Positions 21,025 through 31,726 of a stretch of DNA of 64,000 nucleotides are shown here, piece by piece (position 1 is the first letter of the stretch; each line of letters begins with the position of its first letter). The notes beneath the pieces are model-generated. The model was not told the DNA's origin and made no database searches. It saw only the letters and a list, made by a program, of their open reading frames with translations. The stretch is from Bordetella sp. H567 (GTDB taxonomy: Bacteria; Pseudomonadota; Gammaproteobacteria; Burkholderiales; Burkholderiaceae_B): positions 652,084 to 716,083 of the forward strand of contig NZ_CP012334.1 of assembly GCF_001704295.1 (NCBI RefSeq). The letters are read 5' to 3'. The translations under genes and the position numbers were made by a program.

Positions 21025-22089
21025 ATGGCACAAGCATCCAACGCACGCGTCAAGGTCGGCATCGTAGGGGGCACGGGGTATACCGGCGTCGAACTGCTGC
21101 GGCTCTTGTCCCGGCATCCCAACGCCGAGCTCACCGCCATCACCTCCCGCAAGGAAGACGGCATGCCGGTCGCCGATATGTTCCCGAACTTGCGCGGCCG
21201 CGTGAAGCTGGCCTTCTCCGCGCCCGAAAAGGCCGCGCTGACCGACTGCGACGTTGTGTTTTTCGCTACGCCGCACGGCGTGGCGATGGCGCAGGCGCAG
21301 GCGCTGCTGGATGCCGGCACGCGCATCATCGACCTGGCGGCAGACTTTCGCCTGCAGGACACCGCGGTGTTCGAGAAGTGGTACAAGATGCCGCACGCCT
21401 GCCCTGGCATCCTGGAAGAAGCCGTTTATGGCATCCCGGAAATCAATCGCCAGAAAGTGGCCAAGGCGCGGGTCGTCGGCAACCCCGGCTGCTATCCCAC
21501 GACGGTCACCCTGGGCCTGGCGCCGGTGCTGGAAAACGGCGCCCGCCTGATCGATACGCAGACCTTGATCGCCGATTGCAAGTCCGGCGTATCCGGTGCC
21601 GGCCGCAAGGCCGAAGTCGGCCTGCTGTTTTCGGAGGCCAGCGACAACTTCAAGGCCTATGGCGTCGCCGGCCACCGGCACCATCCGGAAATCTCCGAAC
21701 AGCTGGAGCGCCTGGCGGGGGGCAAGGTCGGCTTGACCTTCGTGCCACACCTGGTGCCCATGATCCGCGGCATGTATTCGACCATCTATGCCCGCATCCT
21801 GCCGGAGGCGCGCGGCACGGATTTCCAGGCGCTGTACGAAAAGCGCTACGAGAACGAAACCTTCGTGGACGTCATGCCCGCTGGCAGCCTGCCGGAAACA
21901 CGGTCCGTGCGTGCTTCCAATGACCTGCGCATCGCGCTGCATCGCCCGGAGGGCGCCGACCTGCTCATCGTGCTGGTCGTCCAGGACAACCTGGTCAAGG
22001 GTGCGGCAGGGCAGGCCGTGCAGAATATGAACATCATGTTCGGGCTGCCGGAAGACGCCGGCTTGGGACAGGTCGCCGTGCTGCCTTGA
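21025..22089 (+). CDS. argC: N-acetyl-gamma-glutamyl-phosphate reductase
   Basis: ArgC carries out the third step of arginine synthesis, the NADPH-dependent reduction of N-acetylglutamyl phosphate to the semialdehyde. From ATG 21025 the protein has 354 residues. The N-terminal nucleotide-binding motif is [17 protein letters not shown], the catalytic cysteine lies in VGNPGCYPT (about residue 157), and GHRHHPEI supplies the conserved histidines. Twenty codons of open frame upstream of 21025 look non-coding. No other arg gene is nearby. Confidence 0.95.
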   Translation: MAQASNARVKVGIVGGTGYTGVELLRLLSRHPNAELTAITSRKEDGMPVADMFPNLRGRVKLAFSAPEKAALTDCDVVFFATPHGVAMAQAQALLDAGTRIIDLAADFRLQDTAVFEKWYKMPHACPGILEEAVYGIPEINRQKVAKARVVGNPGCYPTTVTLGLAPVLENGARLIDTQTLIADCKSGVSGAGRKAEVGLLFSEASDNFKAYGVAGHRHHPEISEQLERLAGGKVGLTFVPHLVPMIRGMYSTIYARILPEARGTDFQALYEKRYENETFVDVMPAGSLPETRSVRASNDLRIALHRPEGADLLIVLVVQDNLVKGAAGQAVQNMNIMFGLPEDAGLGQVAVLP

Positions 22090-22138
22090 TGGTGGCGGCG
22101 CGGCGTGTCCCCGCCAGGCCTGCCCATGGGGACTTGCC

Positions 22139-23170
22139 ATGACCGACCAGCCGCCCGCCGGGCATCCCGCGCCGACGACGACCGAGCCACCGCCCGCCGA
22201 CCCGTCGTCCGCACACCATCCCACGCCCAGGCGCGATACACAGCCGGCCGCCGGTTTTCGTATTGGCGTGCTGGTGGGCGTGCTGGCCACCCTGGTCATG
22301 GCGGCCATTCTGGCGGGGGTGATCGTCCTCTTCCAGCCTGCCGGGGCGGATGGCCCGGCAATGCAGGCGCGGCTCGCGGCGCTGCAGGCACGCGCGGAGC
22401 AGGGCCAGGCGGATATCCAGGCCCTGCGGGGGCAACTGGCCGCGTCGGACGCGGACCTCGCCGTCGAACGGGCCGCCCGCCGCGGCCTGGAAGACAACGT
22501 GGCGGCGCTGCAAGTGCAGGCGGGGCAGTTGCGTGACAGGCTGGCCTTCTACGATCAACTGCTCCCCGCCGGTCCGGCGGGCACGCTCTCCATCAGGGCG
22601 GTGGAATTTACGCACGTACCCGCGGGCCTGCGATATCGGGTGCTGCTGATGCGTAGTGCCCGGCCTGGCCTGGCGCCGTTCGTGGGCAGCCTGCGGTTCG
22701 TCGCGACAGGCATGCGGGAGGGCGTCCAGGTGCGCCTGACGCTGGCGCCGCTCCAGACCGCGCCCGCACCGGGCGCTGGCGTTATTCCCGACACGGCGCC
22801 GGCGACGCCGCAGGCGCCGTCCTCGGAAACCGGCAAAACGGTGACGGAAGCACCAACGGGATATCCCGCCAACATGGCCACGGAAGCGCCGTCCCGGGAT
22901 GCCGACGCAATCGGGGCGGGCACCCTACCCGGGCGGGGCGGCGAAATGGGGGCAGCGACACCGCCCACCGACGCCGCCAGCCTGTCGGCACCGGAGGCGG
23001 CGAGCGGGGCCGCAGGGGCCTCAGCGCTGGTGCCGCTGCAAGTGGACCAGTACCGGAACAGTGAGGGCATACTTGCCCTGCCACCCGATTTCACCCCAAC
23101 GGAAGTGGCTGTCGAGGTCGTCCAGGATGGCGCCGTGCGAACGTCCCAGCAGGCGGCCGTGGCATTTTGA
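22139..23170 (+). CDS. Membrane-anchored coiled-coil protein, unknown function (DUF6776-like)
   Basis: The 343-residue protein has a proline-rich cytoplasmic N-terminus (about 1-40), one transmembrane helix (about 41-66), and then an alpha-helical stretch with heptad-like alanine, leucine and glutamine spacing (about 72-140), predicted as periplasmic coiled coil. A small beta-rich domain follows (about 140-210), then an alanine/proline/threonine-rich linker and a short C-terminal domain that may complete it. The layout resembles DUF6776 proteins, often found beside erpA in betaproteobacteria. The low-complexity linker of about 90 residues is probably lineage-specific. Confidence 0.65.
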   Translation: MTDQPPAGHPAPTTTEPPPADPSSAHHPTPRRDTQPAAGFRIGVLVGVLATLVMAAILAGVIVLFQPAGADGPAMQARLAALQARAEQGQADIQALRGQLAASDADLAVERAARRGLEDNVAALQVQAGQLRDRLAFYDQLLPAGPAGTLSIRAVEFTHVPAGLRYRVLLMRSARPGLAPFVGSLRFVATGMREGVQVRLTLAPLQTAPAPGAGVIPDTAPATPQAPSSETGKTVTEAPTGYPANMATEAPSRDADAIGAGTLPGRGGEMGAATPPTDAASLSAPEAASGAAGASALVPLQVDQYRNSEGILALPPDFTPTEVAVEVVQDGAVRTSQQAAVAF

Positions 23171-23279
23171 ATCGGCCGGGCGCTGCGCTATAGTAGGACA
23201 AAGCCAGGGCGGATCCGACGCCCTTCATGTATGGATAGGCCCCGCCCGGGGCGCGCCCCTAGCGGGCAGGAGTCAGGAA

Positions 23280-23651
23280 ATGAACGCAGTAACCGAAACC
23301 GTCGATCTGCAGTCGGCCCCCCCGACGCCACTGATCTTCACCGATGCCGCGGCCGCGAAGGTCAAGGACCTGCTGGCCGACGAAGGCAATCCCGAACTGA
23401 AACTGCGCGTCTTCGTGCAGGGTGGCGGATGCTCCGGTTTCCAGTATGGCTTCACGTTCGATGAAGTCGTGAACGAAGACGACACCGTCCTGGACAAGGC
23501 AGGGGTGCAGCTGCTGGTCGACCCCATGAGCTTCCAGTACCTGGTCGGCGCAGAAATCGACTACAAGGAAGACCTGGAAGGCGCGCAGTTCGTCATCCGG
23601 AATCCCAACGCCTCCACGACCTGCGGTTGCGGATCGTCGTTTTCGGTATAA
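23280..23651 (+). CDS. erpA: Iron-sulfur cluster insertion protein ErpA
   Basis: ErpA is an A-type carrier that delivers iron-sulfur clusters to target enzymes, including those of isoprenoid synthesis. The 123-residue protein has the three conserved cysteines in [13 protein letters not shown] and [12 protein letters not shown] 23280 is preceded by a GGGCAGGAG site; the longer open frame upstream is not the gene. A 9-bp hairpin (23659-23687) and a strong terminator follow. Confidence 0.95.
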   Translation: MNAVTETVDLQSAPPTPLIFTDAAAAKVKDLLADEGNPELKLRVFVQGGGCSGFQYGFTFDEVVNEDDTVLDKAGVQLLVDPMSFQYLVGAEIDYKEDLEGAQFVIRNPNASTTCGCGSSFSV

Positions 23652-23724
23652 CGATCGCGTCGGGATCTGGCCGAAGGCGATCCCGACACGGAAGAGGCAG
23701 GCCGAAAAGCCGGCTTGCATGATG

Positions 23725-23759
23725 AAAAACGGGCGCCCGCAGGCGCCCGTCTCTTTTTC
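23725..23759. terminator. Bidirectional terminator between erpA and anmK
   Basis: GGGCGCC, CGCA loop, GGCGCCC. It is followed on the plus strand by GTCTCTTTTT and on the minus strand by GTTTTT, so it can end both the erpA and the anmK transcripts, which converge here. Confidence 0.85.
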
Positions 23760-23771
23760 GGCCTGAAGGCT

Positions 23772-24890
23772 TCAGCCGGGATACAGGGCGCCCAGCACGC
23801 GCGGGCCGCACGCGCCCGTCACGTCCGGCAATCCTGCCGGCAGACGGTTCACATGGGCATAGGCAAGCCAGGCAAACGCCAGTGCTTCCATGGATAGGGC
23901 AGGAACGCCATGGGCGTCCGTGGTGGAGATGGGCCGGTTAAGGCACTCAGCCAGATCCCGCATCAACCCGCTGTTGCGCGCGCCACCCCCGCACACCAGG
24001 ACTTCCTGCGTGTCCGGGGCTTCCCGGTCGATGGCCTGGGCCACCGTGCGCGCGGTAAAGCGCTGCAGGGTCGCCTGGATGTCCTGGGGCGTGAGCCGGC
24101 GGCAATAGCCCTCCCAGGCGTTCAGCCGGGTATCCAGCCATGTGGCGTTGAACAGATCCCGTCCCGTGGACTTGGGCGGGCGCTTGGCCAGCCAGGGTTC
24201 GCTCGCCAGCAGGTATTCCAGGATGTTGGCATCCACCTTGCCGGCCGCCGCGTAGGCGCCGTCATGGTCGTAGTTCTGACCGGTGTGGCGCCGGCACCAT
24301 TCGTCCAGCAGCATATTCGCCGGCCCGGTGTCGAAACCCGTGACCGGCCGTCCGGGCGCGAGCAGGGTAACGTTGGCGATGCCGCCCAGGTTCAGTACGG
24401 CGCGCGGCGCATCGGCCGCAAAAATGGCCGCATGGAATGCCGGCACCAGCGGGGCGCCTTGCCCGCCCGCCGCGACATCGCGCGCGCGGAAATCCGCCAC
24501 GACGGAGATGCCCGTGCGTTCGGCCAGCAGGGCCGGCGCGTTCAACTGGATGGTGTAGCCCAGGTCCGGACGATGCCGCACGGTTTGTCCATGCGCGCCG
24601 ATGGCTGTGACGTCGGCGGCCGCCACGCTGGCTCCGGCCAACAGCTGGCGTGTGGTGTCCGCGTAGCACTCGGCCAGCGCGAGAGAAGCCAGGGCCGCGC
24701 GCCCGAGTTCATCGTGACCAGGGGCATTCAACGCAAGCAAGGTTTGCCGCAGGTCGTCCGGGAAAGGCAAGCTGGCCTGCGCCAGCACCGTGGGGCGGCT
24801 ATCCGGCGCAATACGCGCCAGTACGCCGTCCACGCCGTCGGTGCTGGTGCCCGACATCAGTCCGATGAACAGACCGGCCCCTGTCGTCAT
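23772..24890 (-). CDS. anmK: Anhydro-N-acetylmuramic acid kinase
   Basis: AnmK recycles peptidoglycan by opening and phosphorylating 1,6-anhydro-MurNAc to MurNAc-6-phosphate. The 372-residue protein shows the nucleotide-binding GLMSGTSTDGVDGVL near its start, and GAHGQTVRHRP and VLNLGGIANVTLL further on, all diagnostic. It lies next to a peptidoglycan hydrolase gene of the M23 family, 25 bp downstream of it, so cell-wall turnover may be a shared theme. Confidence 0.95.
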   Translation of the reverse strand: MTTGAGLFIGLMSGTSTDGVDGVLARIAPDSRPTVLAQASLPFPDDLRQTLLALNAPGHDELGRAALASLALAECYADTTRQLLAGASVAAADVTAIGAHGQTVRHRPDLGYTIQLNAPALLAERTGISVVADFRARDVAAGGQGAPLVPAFHAAIFAADAPRAVLNLGGIANVTLLAPGRPVTGFDTGPANMLLDEWCRRHTGQNYDHDGAYAAAGKVDANILEYLLASEPWLAKRPPKSTGRDLFNATWLDTRLNAWEGYCRRLTPQDIQATLQRFTARTVAQAIDREAPDTQEVLVCGGGARNSGLMRDLAECLNRPISTTDAHGVPALSMEALAFAWLAYAHVNRLPAGLPDVTGACGPRVLGALYPG

Positions 24891-24915
24891 TGTGCTGTCC
24901 CGATGGCGGCCAGCT

Positions 24916-26334
24916 TCAGTTGCCGGCCGCGCTGGCCAGGGTCGCCCCTGGCATGGATTGCTGGAATTGCGCCAGCATATTCAACTGCTGCTTGTAGACC
25001 GAGGTTTCCTTGGCGAAAGCCACGGCTTCCTGGCCGTCCAGCTTTTGTGCGACCGGCAAGTCCACCGACAGCGGATCCACCGGCGTGTCGTTGATCCGGA
25101 ATTCATAGTGTAGATGCGGGCCGGTAGCCCAGCCAGTCTGGCCCACGTAGCCGATGACCTCACCCTGCGTCACATGCACACCCTTGCGGATGTCCGGCGC
25201 GATGCGGCTTTGATGCGCGTACAGCGTCGAGAATTTCTTGTCATGCTTGACGATCACGACGTTGCCGTAGCCGTTCTGCACGCCCGCGAATTCGACTTCG
25301 CCGTCGGATGTGCTGTGGATCGGCGTGCCGGTCGGCGCGGCGTAGTCCACGCCTTTGTGCCCTGTCCAGGTCTTGTGAATGGGATGCATGCGCATCCCGA
25401 AGGTGGAACTGATGCGGCTGAACTTCAGCGCGGTGCGCAGGAACGTGCCGCGCAGGCTGGTACCGTCGAAATCGTAATAGGAACCGGTGGTGGTGCCCGG
25501 CGGGGTGAACCAGACTGCCGTGTAAAGCTTGCCCTGGTTCTGGAATTCCAACGCCAGCACGCGGCCCGCGCCGGCGTAGCGCCCGTCGTGCGAGCGCGTT
25601 TCGTACACCACGCGGAACTGGTCACCCTGGCGCAAGTTGCGCAGGAAGTCGATCTTCGCGCTCAGGATATCGGCCATCTGCAGCGTGACCGAATCCGGAA
25701 TGCCGGCCTCGTCGGTGGCCGCGAACAGCGACGATTCGATGGTGCCCATGGCCACGCGCACCTGGCGGTCGGTGTCTTCCGTCATTTCCTGGGCCGCATA
25801 GCTGTCGCCATCGGGTTTGACTTCCAGGAACCGGGTCACCACCTGGCCATCGGAGTCGTTGCCCGGCGTATGGATATAGCGCAGCCACACCAGTTTGCCT
25901 TCGCTATCCGTGGCGGCCTGTACCGACCGGCCCGGGTACAGCTTGTAGATGCTGCGTGCGCTGGGATCGTGGGTCAGGAAAGCCTGCAGGGCGTCGCTGT
26001 CCAGATGCAGCCGCTGAAGCACGGCTGCCAGGGTATCGCCGCGGCGGATGCGGGTTTCGTTGACAAACGGTGCGGAAGACGCGTCGCTGACCTGATAATC
26101 CGCCGGCGACAGCGCCATGACTTTTTCGATGGTGCGGGTGGGCGGCAGGTCGGCGGCGTCCGGATGCTGGACCATGCCGACCGCGGCAGCGGCGGCAAAC
26201 AAGCCCATCGCGGTGGCGAGTGCGGCCGCGCGGAGGATACGGGAACGGCGGGGAGGGCGTGCGGAATTGGGCAGGGTGGGGAGCGCGGCGGATAGCGGGC
26301 CGCCGGCCCCGGGCTCGTTGGACCCTGTAGTCAT
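24916..26334 (-). CDS. M23-family peptidoglycan endopeptidase (MepM-like)
   Basis: The 472-residue protein has a cytoplasmic N-terminus, one transmembrane or signal-anchor helix (about 34-56), an OapA/LysM-like domain (ETRIRRGDTLAAVLQRLHL), a middle domain, and a C-terminal LytM/M23 domain. The zinc site is visible as GHKGVDYAAPTGTPI (H and D) and HLHYEF (H-x-H). Such enzymes cleave cross-links in peptidoglycan to allow wall growth. ATG at 26334 was preferred to a TTG two codons earlier. It is followed by anmK and is divergent from tyrS, an order common in betaproteobacteria. Confidence 0.92.
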   Translation of the reverse strand: MTTGSNEPGAGGPLSAALPTLPNSARPPRRSRILRAAALATAMGLFAAAAAVGMVQHPDAADLPPTRTIEKVMALSPADYQVSDASSAPFVNETRIRRGDTLAAVLQRLHLDSDALQAFLTHDPSARSIYKLYPGRSVQAATDSEGKLVWLRYIHTPGNDSDGQVVTRFLEVKPDGDSYAAQEMTEDTDRQVRVAMGTIESSLFAATDEAGIPDSVTLQMADILSAKIDFLRNLRQGDQFRVVYETRSHDGRYAGAGRVLALEFQNQGKLYTAVWFTPPGTTTGSYYDFDGTSLRGTFLRTALKFSRISSTFGMRMHPIHKTWTGHKGVDYAAPTGTPIHSTSDGEVEFAGVQNGYGNVVIVKHDKKFSTLYAHQSRIAPDIRKGVHVTQGEVIGYVGQTGWATGPHLHYEFRINDTPVDPLSVDLPVAQKLDGQEAVAFAKETSVYKQQLNMLAQFQQSMPGATLASAAGN

Positions 26335-26367
26335 CTTCAAAAAAACCCTGGGGCTAGGGCGCCCCTA

Positions 26368-26417
26368 TTGACAGTTGCGTATGATTAGGGCGGTATCCTA
26401 GCCGATTCGGCTAGAAT
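26368..26417 (+). promoter_or_regulatory. Candidate tyrS promoter region with inverted repeat
   Basis: A perfect TTGACA (26368-26373) is followed by TATCCT at a 20-bp spacing. An 8-bp inverted repeat CTAGCCGA-T-TCGGCTAG (26398-26414) overlaps TAGAAT (26412-26417). The spacing is not ideal, so the exact promoter is uncertain. The repeat may be an operator or part of the tyrS leader. Confidence 0.35.
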
Positions 26418-26483
26418 TTTCGACAACTTTTGTGATTTTTACCTCCCCTTTGTCTACCCGGACGGGTTAGATCGTTCCCCAAT

Positions 26484-27713
26484 ATGTCCCAATCCGAAGC
26501 TACCATCACCCCGGAAGTCGAGGCCGACCTCCGCGTCGCCAAGCGCGGCTGCGACGAATTGCTCGTCGAGTCGGAATTCGTCCGCAAACTGGCCCGCAGC
26601 CGCGCCACGGGCGTCCCGCTGCGCATCAAGCTGGGCCTGGACCCTACGGCGCCGGACATCCACCTGGGCCATACGGTGGTCCTGAACAAGATGCGGCAGC
26701 TCCAGGACCTGGGGCATACCGTCATCTTCCTGATCGGCGATTTCACGTCGATGATCGGCGACCCCAGCGGCCGCAATAGCACCCGTCCCCCATTAACACG
26801 GGAGCAGATCGAGTCGAACGCCAAAACGTACTACGCGCAGGCCAGCATGGTGTTGGACCCGGCCCGCACGGAAATCCGCTACAACTCCGAATGGTCCGAC
26901 CCGCTCGGCGCCCGCGGCATGATCCAACTTGCGTCCCGGTATACCGTGGCGCGCATGATGGAGCGGGAAGACTTCACCAAGCGATTCAAGGGCGGCATCC
27001 CCATCTCGGTGCATGAGTTCCTGTACCCGCTCATGCAGGGTTATGACTCCGTGGCCCTCAAATCCGACCTGGAACTGGGCGGCACGGACCAGAAATTCAA
27101 CCTGCTGGTCGGGCGCGAGCTGCAGAAGGAATATGGCCAGGAGCCGCAGTGCATCCTGACCATGCCGCTGCTCGAGGGTACGGACGGCGTCGAGAAGATG
27201 TCGAAGTCCAAGGGAAACTACATCGGCATTTCAGAGGCGCCGCCGTCCATGTTCGGCAAGCTGATGTCGATTTCCGACACGCTGATGTGGCGCTATTACG
27301 AGCTGCTGTCCTTCCGGTCCCTGGAGGACATGGCCGCCCTGAAGGCCGCGACCGAGGCCGGGCGCAATCCGCGCGACGCCAAGGTCGAGCTGGCCCAGGA
27401 AATCGTCGCGCGTTTCCACGGCGCCCAGGCGGCGCGGGACGCCCTGGCGGAGTTCGAGGCGCGGTTCCGCGACGGGGCGATCCCGGAAGACATGCCGGAA
27501 GTCACCCTCGGCGGCGCGCCGCTCGGCATATTGAAGGTGCTGCGCGAAGCCGGCTTGGCGGCGTCCGGCGCCGAAGCGCAGCGCAACGTTGAACAGGGCG
27601 GCGTCCGGGTCAACGGCGAAAAGGTGGAAGACAAATCGTTGCAATTGTCCGGGGGTGTGTACGTGATCCAAGTAGGAAAACGGAAGTTCGCGCGTGTTAC
27701 CTTGGCATCATAG
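26484..27713 (+). CDS. tyrS: Tyrosyl-tRNA synthetase
   Basis: TyrS charges tRNA-Tyr. The 409-residue class I enzyme has HLGH (about residue 60) in [26 protein letters not shown] as the KMSKS loop (about residue 239), and a C-terminal S4 RNA-binding domain with [12 protein letters not shown]. The motif set is that of the TyrZ-like branch common in proteobacteria. It is divergent from the M23 peptidase gene. Confidence 0.97.
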   Translation: MSQSEATITPEVEADLRVAKRGCDELLVESEFVRKLARSRATGVPLRIKLGLDPTAPDIHLGHTVVLNKMRQLQDLGHTVIFLIGDFTSMIGDPSGRNSTRPPLTREQIESNAKTYYAQASMVLDPARTEIRYNSEWSDPLGARGMIQLASRYTVARMMEREDFTKRFKGGIPISVHEFLYPLMQGYDSVALKSDLELGGTDQKFNLLVGRELQKEYGQEPQCILTMPLLEGTDGVEKMSKSKGNYIGISEAPPSMFGKLMSISDTLMWRYYELLSFRSLEDMAALKAATEAGRNPRDAKVELAQEIVARFHGAQAARDALAEFEARFRDGAIPEDMPEVTLGGAPLGILKVLREAGLAASGAEAQRNVEQGGVRVNGEKVEDKSLQLSGGVYVIQVGKRKFARVTLAS

Positions 27714-27773
27714 GGAATCATCTGGCCACGCACTCGACCTATCCTTTTGGTTTCTTTTTAAAGGAGGCATGCC

Positions 27774-28427
27774 ATGAAGCTAGCGAGCTTGTCTTTTTCC
27801 GATAATGAGTCGATCCCGGAGCGCTACGCTTTCGCGCGGATAGACGCGCAGTCGCATGTCGCGTTGGCCGATAATTTCAATCCCCAGTTCTCCTGGGATG
27901 ACGTGCCAGAGGGTACCCAATCCTTCGTCATGATCTGCTGCGATCCGGACGTGCCCAGCAAGCCGGACGACGTCAACCAGGAAGGCCGTGTGGTGCCTGC
28001 CGATCTGCCTCGGGTGGAGTTTTTCCATTGGGTATTGGTGGACCTGCCCGCCGATATGCGGGAAATCGAAGAGGGCACCTTTTCCAACGGCATCACGCCG
28101 CGCGGCAAGGGCGGCCCCCTGGCCCCCCACGACGCCCGCCAGGGCATCAACGATTACACCAGCTGGTTCGCGGCGGATCGGGACATGAGCGGCGACTATT
28201 TCGGCTACGACGGCCCCTGCCCGCCCTGGAACGACGCCCTGGTGCATCACTACATCTTTACGCTCTATGCGCTGAGCGTGCCGCGCCTGGACGTGGAAGG
28301 CACGTTCAACGGCAAGCAGGTGCTCAGCGCCATCCAGGGGAAGATCCTGGCGCAGGCTTCCGTCACGGGGACGTACACCTTGAACCCGACGTTGGCGCCC
28401 AAGCAGATCGGCACGACATCGGCTTGA
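27774..28427 (+). CDS. YbhB/YbcL (PEBP / Raf kinase inhibitor-like) family protein
   Basis: The 217-residue protein belongs to the phosphatidylethanolamine-binding fold. DDVPEGTQSFVMICCDPD and FFHWVLVDLP carry the conserved ligand-pocket residues, and YDGPCPPWND followed by HHYIFTLYAL is the family's GPxPP-xxxxHxY motif. There is no signal peptide, so it should be cytoplasmic. Bacterial members have no well-established role. It has a very strong AAGGAGG ribosome-binding site. Confidence 0.9.
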   Translation: MKLASLSFSDNESIPERYAFARIDAQSHVALADNFNPQFSWDDVPEGTQSFVMICCDPDVPSKPDDVNQEGRVVPADLPRVEFFHWVLVDLPADMREIEEGTFSNGITPRGKGGPLAPHDARQGINDYTSWFAADRDMSGDYFGYDGPCPPWNDALVHHYIFTLYALSVPRLDVEGTFNGKQVLSAIQGKILAQASVTGTYTLNPTLAPKQIGTTSA

Positions 28428-28447
28428 GGGCGGGGGGCCGCGGCCGC

Positions 28448-28482
28448 CCGGTATGGCGGGGCGGGCCCCCGCGCCATACCGG
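28448..28482. repeat. GC-rich inverted repeat downstream of the PEBP gene
   Basis: CCGGTATGGCG and CGCCATACCGG form an 11-bp stem around a 13-nt G/C loop, 20 bp after the stop. With no T-run it is at best a weak terminator or an mRNA-stabilising hairpin. Confidence 0.45.
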
Positions 28483-28689
28483 CGCGCTGGCGCGGGCATA
28501 CGCAGCGTTTTGGGCAGCATGAAGGCCTTTCACGCTGGCATGAGCGGTTTTTTTCAAAATCCGTTTTCGTGCCGGAAAAATCCCGCCGCGACGATTTTCA
28601 GCGCCTTATCGCGGGAAAAGCGCCGTAACCGCACGGTAAACTATATGGGATACCTCTTCCCTGCTTTTTGACTCCGTTCAGGAACCCCC

Positions 28690-29934
28690 ATGTTTGACCG
28701 TACCCGCACCATTTCCCAGGTCGACGAAGACGTCTGGGCTGCCATCCAGAAGGAAAACCACCGCCAGGAACAGCACATCGAGCTGATCGCGTCGGAAAAC
28801 TATGCCAGCCCGGCGGTCATGCAGGCGCAGGGCACCCAGCTGACGAACAAGTACGCGGAAGGGTATCCGGGCAAGCGCTATTACGGCGGCTGCGAGTTCG
28901 TGGACATCGTGGAGCAACTGGCGATCGACCGCCTCAAGGAGCTGTTCGGGGCCGAGGCCGCCAATGTGCAGCCCAATTCGGGCTCGCAGGCCAACCAGGG
29001 GGTCTACATGGCGGTGCTCAAGCCGGGCGACAAGGTCCTGGGGATGAGCCTGGCCGAAGGGGGCCACCTGACGCACGGCGCGTCGGTCAATGCATCGGGC
29101 AAGCTCTACAACTTCCTGCCCTATGGCCTGGACGCCAATGAAGTGCTCGACTATGCCAAGGTCGAATCCCTTGCCCAGGAGCATAAGCCGAAGTTGATCG
29201 TGGCGGGCGCGTCGGCCTACTCCCTGCACATCGATTTCGAGCGCATGGCCCGCATCGCCCGTGACAACGGCGCGCTGTTCATGGTCGACATCGCGCACTA
29301 CGCCGGCCTGGTGGCGGGTGGCGTGTATCCGAACCCCGTGCCGCATGCCGACTTCGTCACCTCCACCACGCACAAATCGCTGCGCGGCCCGCGCGGCGGC
29401 GTCATCATGATGAAGTCCGAATTCGAGAAAGCGATCAACTCGGCGATCTTCCCGGGCATCCAGGGCGGCCCGCTGATGCACGTCATCGCGGCCAAGGCAA
29501 TCGCCTTCAAGGAGGCGCTGCAGCCCGAATTCCGCGATTACGCCCATCAGGTCGCCAAGAATGCCAAGGTGCTGGCTGAAACGCTGGTCAAGCGCGGACT
29601 GCGTATCGTTTCCGGGCGTACGGAAAGCCACGTCATGCTGGTCGACCTGCGCGCGAAGGGCATCACCGGCAAGGAAGCCGAAGCCGTCCTGGGCCAGGCG
29701 CACATCACGGTGAACAAGAACGCCATTCCGAACGACCCTGAAAAGCCCTTCGTGACCAGCGGCATCCGCCTGGGCACGCCGGCCATCACCACCCGGGGCT
29801 TCAAGGAAGCGGAAACCGAACTCACCGCCAACCTGATCGCGGACGTGCTCGACGATCCCCGCAACGAGGCCAACATCGCATCGGTGCGCGAACGCGTGGA
29901 CGCGCTCACCACCCGTTTGCCCGTCTACGGCTGA
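28690..29934 (+). CDS. glyA: Serine hydroxymethyltransferase
   Basis: GlyA converts serine plus tetrahydrofolate to glycine plus methylene-THF, using PLP. The 414-residue protein has the family start region [19 protein letters not shown] and the PLP-lysine motif [15 protein letters not shown] (about 222-236). It is the first gene of a glyA-nrdR-ribD-ribE cluster that is conserved in beta- and gammaproteobacteria. nrdR starts 15 bp later. Confidence 0.97.
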   Translation: MFDRTRTISQVDEDVWAAIQKENHRQEQHIELIASENYASPAVMQAQGTQLTNKYAEGYPGKRYYGGCEFVDIVEQLAIDRLKELFGAEAANVQPNSGSQANQGVYMAVLKPGDKVLGMSLAEGGHLTHGASVNASGKLYNFLPYGLDANEVLDYAKVESLAQEHKPKLIVAGASAYSLHIDFERMARIARDNGALFMVDIAHYAGLVAGGVYPNPVPHADFVTSTTHKSLRGPRGGVIMMKSEFEKAINSAIFPGIQGGPLMHVIAAKAIAFKEALQPEFRDYAHQVAKNAKVLAETLVKRGLRIVSGRTESHVMLVDLRAKGITGKEAEAVLGQAHITVNKNAIPNDPEKPFVTSGIRLGTPAITTRGFKEAETELTANLIADVLDDPRNEANIASVRERVDALTTRLPVYG

Positions 29935-29949
29935 CGGCGGGGACGCACG

Positions 29950-30432
29950 GTGCGCTGTCCGTTCTGCGGTCATGCCGATACCCAGGTGATCGACAGCCGG
30001 GTGCTGGAAGAGGGCGTAACCATCCGCCGGCGCCGCCGCTGCCAGCACTGCGACAAACGCTTCACCACCTACGAGCGGGTAGAGCTGGTCATGCCGTCCA
30101 TCGTCAAGCGCAACGGCAGCCGCAGCGAATACGACCAGGGCAAGCTGCGCGCCAGCCTGTCCCTGGCCTTGCGCAAACGGCCGGTCAGCACCGAAGACGT
30201 CGATGCGGCGGTAGCCCGCATCGAAGAAAGCCTGCTGACCAGCGGCAAGCGGGAAGTCCCTTCCGCCTACGTGGGCGAACTCGTGATGACGGAACTGCGC
30301 AAGCTCGACAAGGTGGCCTACGTCCGTTTCGCTTCCGTCTATCGCAGCTTCGAGGATATCGGCGAATTCATCGAGGCCATCCGCGAAATGCAGGGGCCGC
30401 TACTGTCCGGCAAGCTTCGCAAAGAGCCCTGA
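29950..30432 (+). CDS. nrdR: Transcriptional repressor NrdR
   Basis: NrdR represses ribonucleotide reductase genes when dATP is abundant. The 160-residue protein has an N-terminal zinc ribbon (CPFCG and [12 protein letters not shown], four cysteines) that binds DNA, and an ATP-cone domain (about 49-139, starting [15 protein letters not shown]) that senses ATP/dATP. Translation starts at GTG, with GGCGGGGA upstream. The likely target, the nrdAB promoter with two matching boxes, is in this same window at about 5.5 kb. Confidence 0.96.
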   Translation: MRCPFCGHADTQVIDSRVLEEGVTIRRRRRCQHCDKRFTTYERVELVMPSIVKRNGSRSEYDQGKLRASLSLALRKRPVSTEDVDAAVARIEESLLTSGKREVPSAYVGELVMTELRKLDKVAYVRFASVYRSFEDIGEFIEAIREMQGPLLSGKLRKEP

Positions 30433-30439
30433 CGTGCCC

Positions 30440-31573
30440 ATGACCGAGGCCCAGGATCTACATTGGATGCGCCACGCCCTGGGGCTGGCGCACGGCGTTC
30501 TCTACACCACCGCGCCCAATCCCAGGGTCGGCTGCGTGATCGTGCGCGACGGCCAGGTCCTGGGCGAAGGCGCGACCCAGCCGCCGGGCGGGCCCCACGC
30601 GGAAATCTGCGCCTTGCGCGATGCCGCCGCGCGCGGTGTATCGGTCGCCGGGGCAACCTTCTATGTCACCCTGGAACCGTGCAGCCACTTCGGCCGGACG
30701 CCGCCGTGCGCGGACGCGGTCGTGGCGGCGGCGCCGGGCCGGGTCGTGGTGGCCATGGGCGATCCGAATCCGCAGGTCAATGGTGCCGGCCTGGCCCGGC
30801 TGCGCGCCCAGGGCATTCCCATTACGACGGGCGTCTGCCTGGAGGAAGCCCTGGCCCTGAACGCCGGTTTCGCGGCCAGGATGAGCAGGGGCAGCCCATG
30901 GACGTGGGTAAAGATGGCGGCGTCGCTGGACGGACGCAGTGCCCTGCATAACGGAATGTCGCAATGGATTACGGGCCCGCAGGCGCGGGCCGATGGCCAC
31001 GCCTGGCGCGCCCGTGCCGACGTCGTGCTGACCGGCATGGGCACGGTGCAGAAGGACGATCCGCGGCTTACCGTGCGGGATGTCGATGTTCCCAGGCAGC
31101 CGCGCAAGGCGGTGGTGGATGGGCGACTGCAGATATCGGAAGCTGCGCGCCTGTTCGATGGCGAGGAAGTCTGGGTCTTCACGGCCCATGACGATCCGGT
31201 CAAGGCGGAACGCCTGGCCCGCCGCAATGCGCGCGTAATCGTGCTGCCCAGCGACGAACCCGGGCGCGTGGATCTGCAGGCCATGATGCGCTGGATGGCG
31301 CGGCAACACGTCAACGAAGTCCACGTCGAAGCGGGCGCGGGCCTCTCCGGCGCCTTGTTGTCGGCCGATTGCGTGGATGAGATCCTGGCGTACATCGCGC
31401 CGGTGCTGCTGGGCGACGCGCCTGGCATGGTCAAGCTGCCCATGCTGTCGCATCTGGATGGCGCCCGCCGCTTCGATTTCGTCGATATCCATCCCCTGGG
31501 CGGCGACGTCCGCCTGCGTGGCCGCTTCGCGGACCGCTGGCAGGCGCTGCGGACTGCTGCCACGCCTCGCTAA
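30440..31573 (+). CDS. ribD: Bifunctional diaminohydroxyphosphoribosylaminopyrimidine deaminase / 5-amino-6-(5-phosphoribosylamino)uracil reductase
   Basis: RibD catalyses the second and third steps of riboflavin synthesis. The 377-residue protein has an N-terminal zinc deaminase (PHAEICALR and EPCSHFGRTPPCADAV supply H, E and the cysteines) and a C-terminal reductase domain starting around VKMAASLDGRSAL. ATG 30440 was chosen over a GTG two codons earlier. It follows nrdR by only a few bases. Confidence 0.95.
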   Translation: MTEAQDLHWMRHALGLAHGVLYTTAPNPRVGCVIVRDGQVLGEGATQPPGGPHAEICALRDAAARGVSVAGATFYVTLEPCSHFGRTPPCADAVVAAAPGRVVVAMGDPNPQVNGAGLARLRAQGIPITTGVCLEEALALNAGFAARMSRGSPWTWVKMAASLDGRSALHNGMSQWITGPQARADGHAWRARADVVLTGMGTVQKDDPRLTVRDVDVPRQPRKAVVDGRLQISEAARLFDGEEVWVFTAHDDPVKAERLARRNARVIVLPSDEPGRVDLQAMMRWMARQHVNEVHVEAGAGLSGALLSADCVDEILAYIAPVLLGDAPGMVKLPMLSHLDGARRFDFVDIHPLGGDVRLRGRFADRWQALRTAATPR

Positions 31574-31726
31574 ACCTTTAGCCGCGCAAGTCCTCCCTCG
31601 GCGTTCCTGCTCTTCCCAGGCCGCGTATCCTATCGTTATCGAGCCAGCCGGTTCAGGCGCGCCGCATGCGCATGTGCCGGCGGGAGGCCAATGTTCATGT
31701 GGTCAGACCTCTCCAGGAGTTGTTCT

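Noticed and set aside
31574..31726. FMN riboswitch ahead of ribE
   Set aside because: The conserved FMN aptamer segments (such as AGGGCGGGG and the GAGCC parts) are not present.
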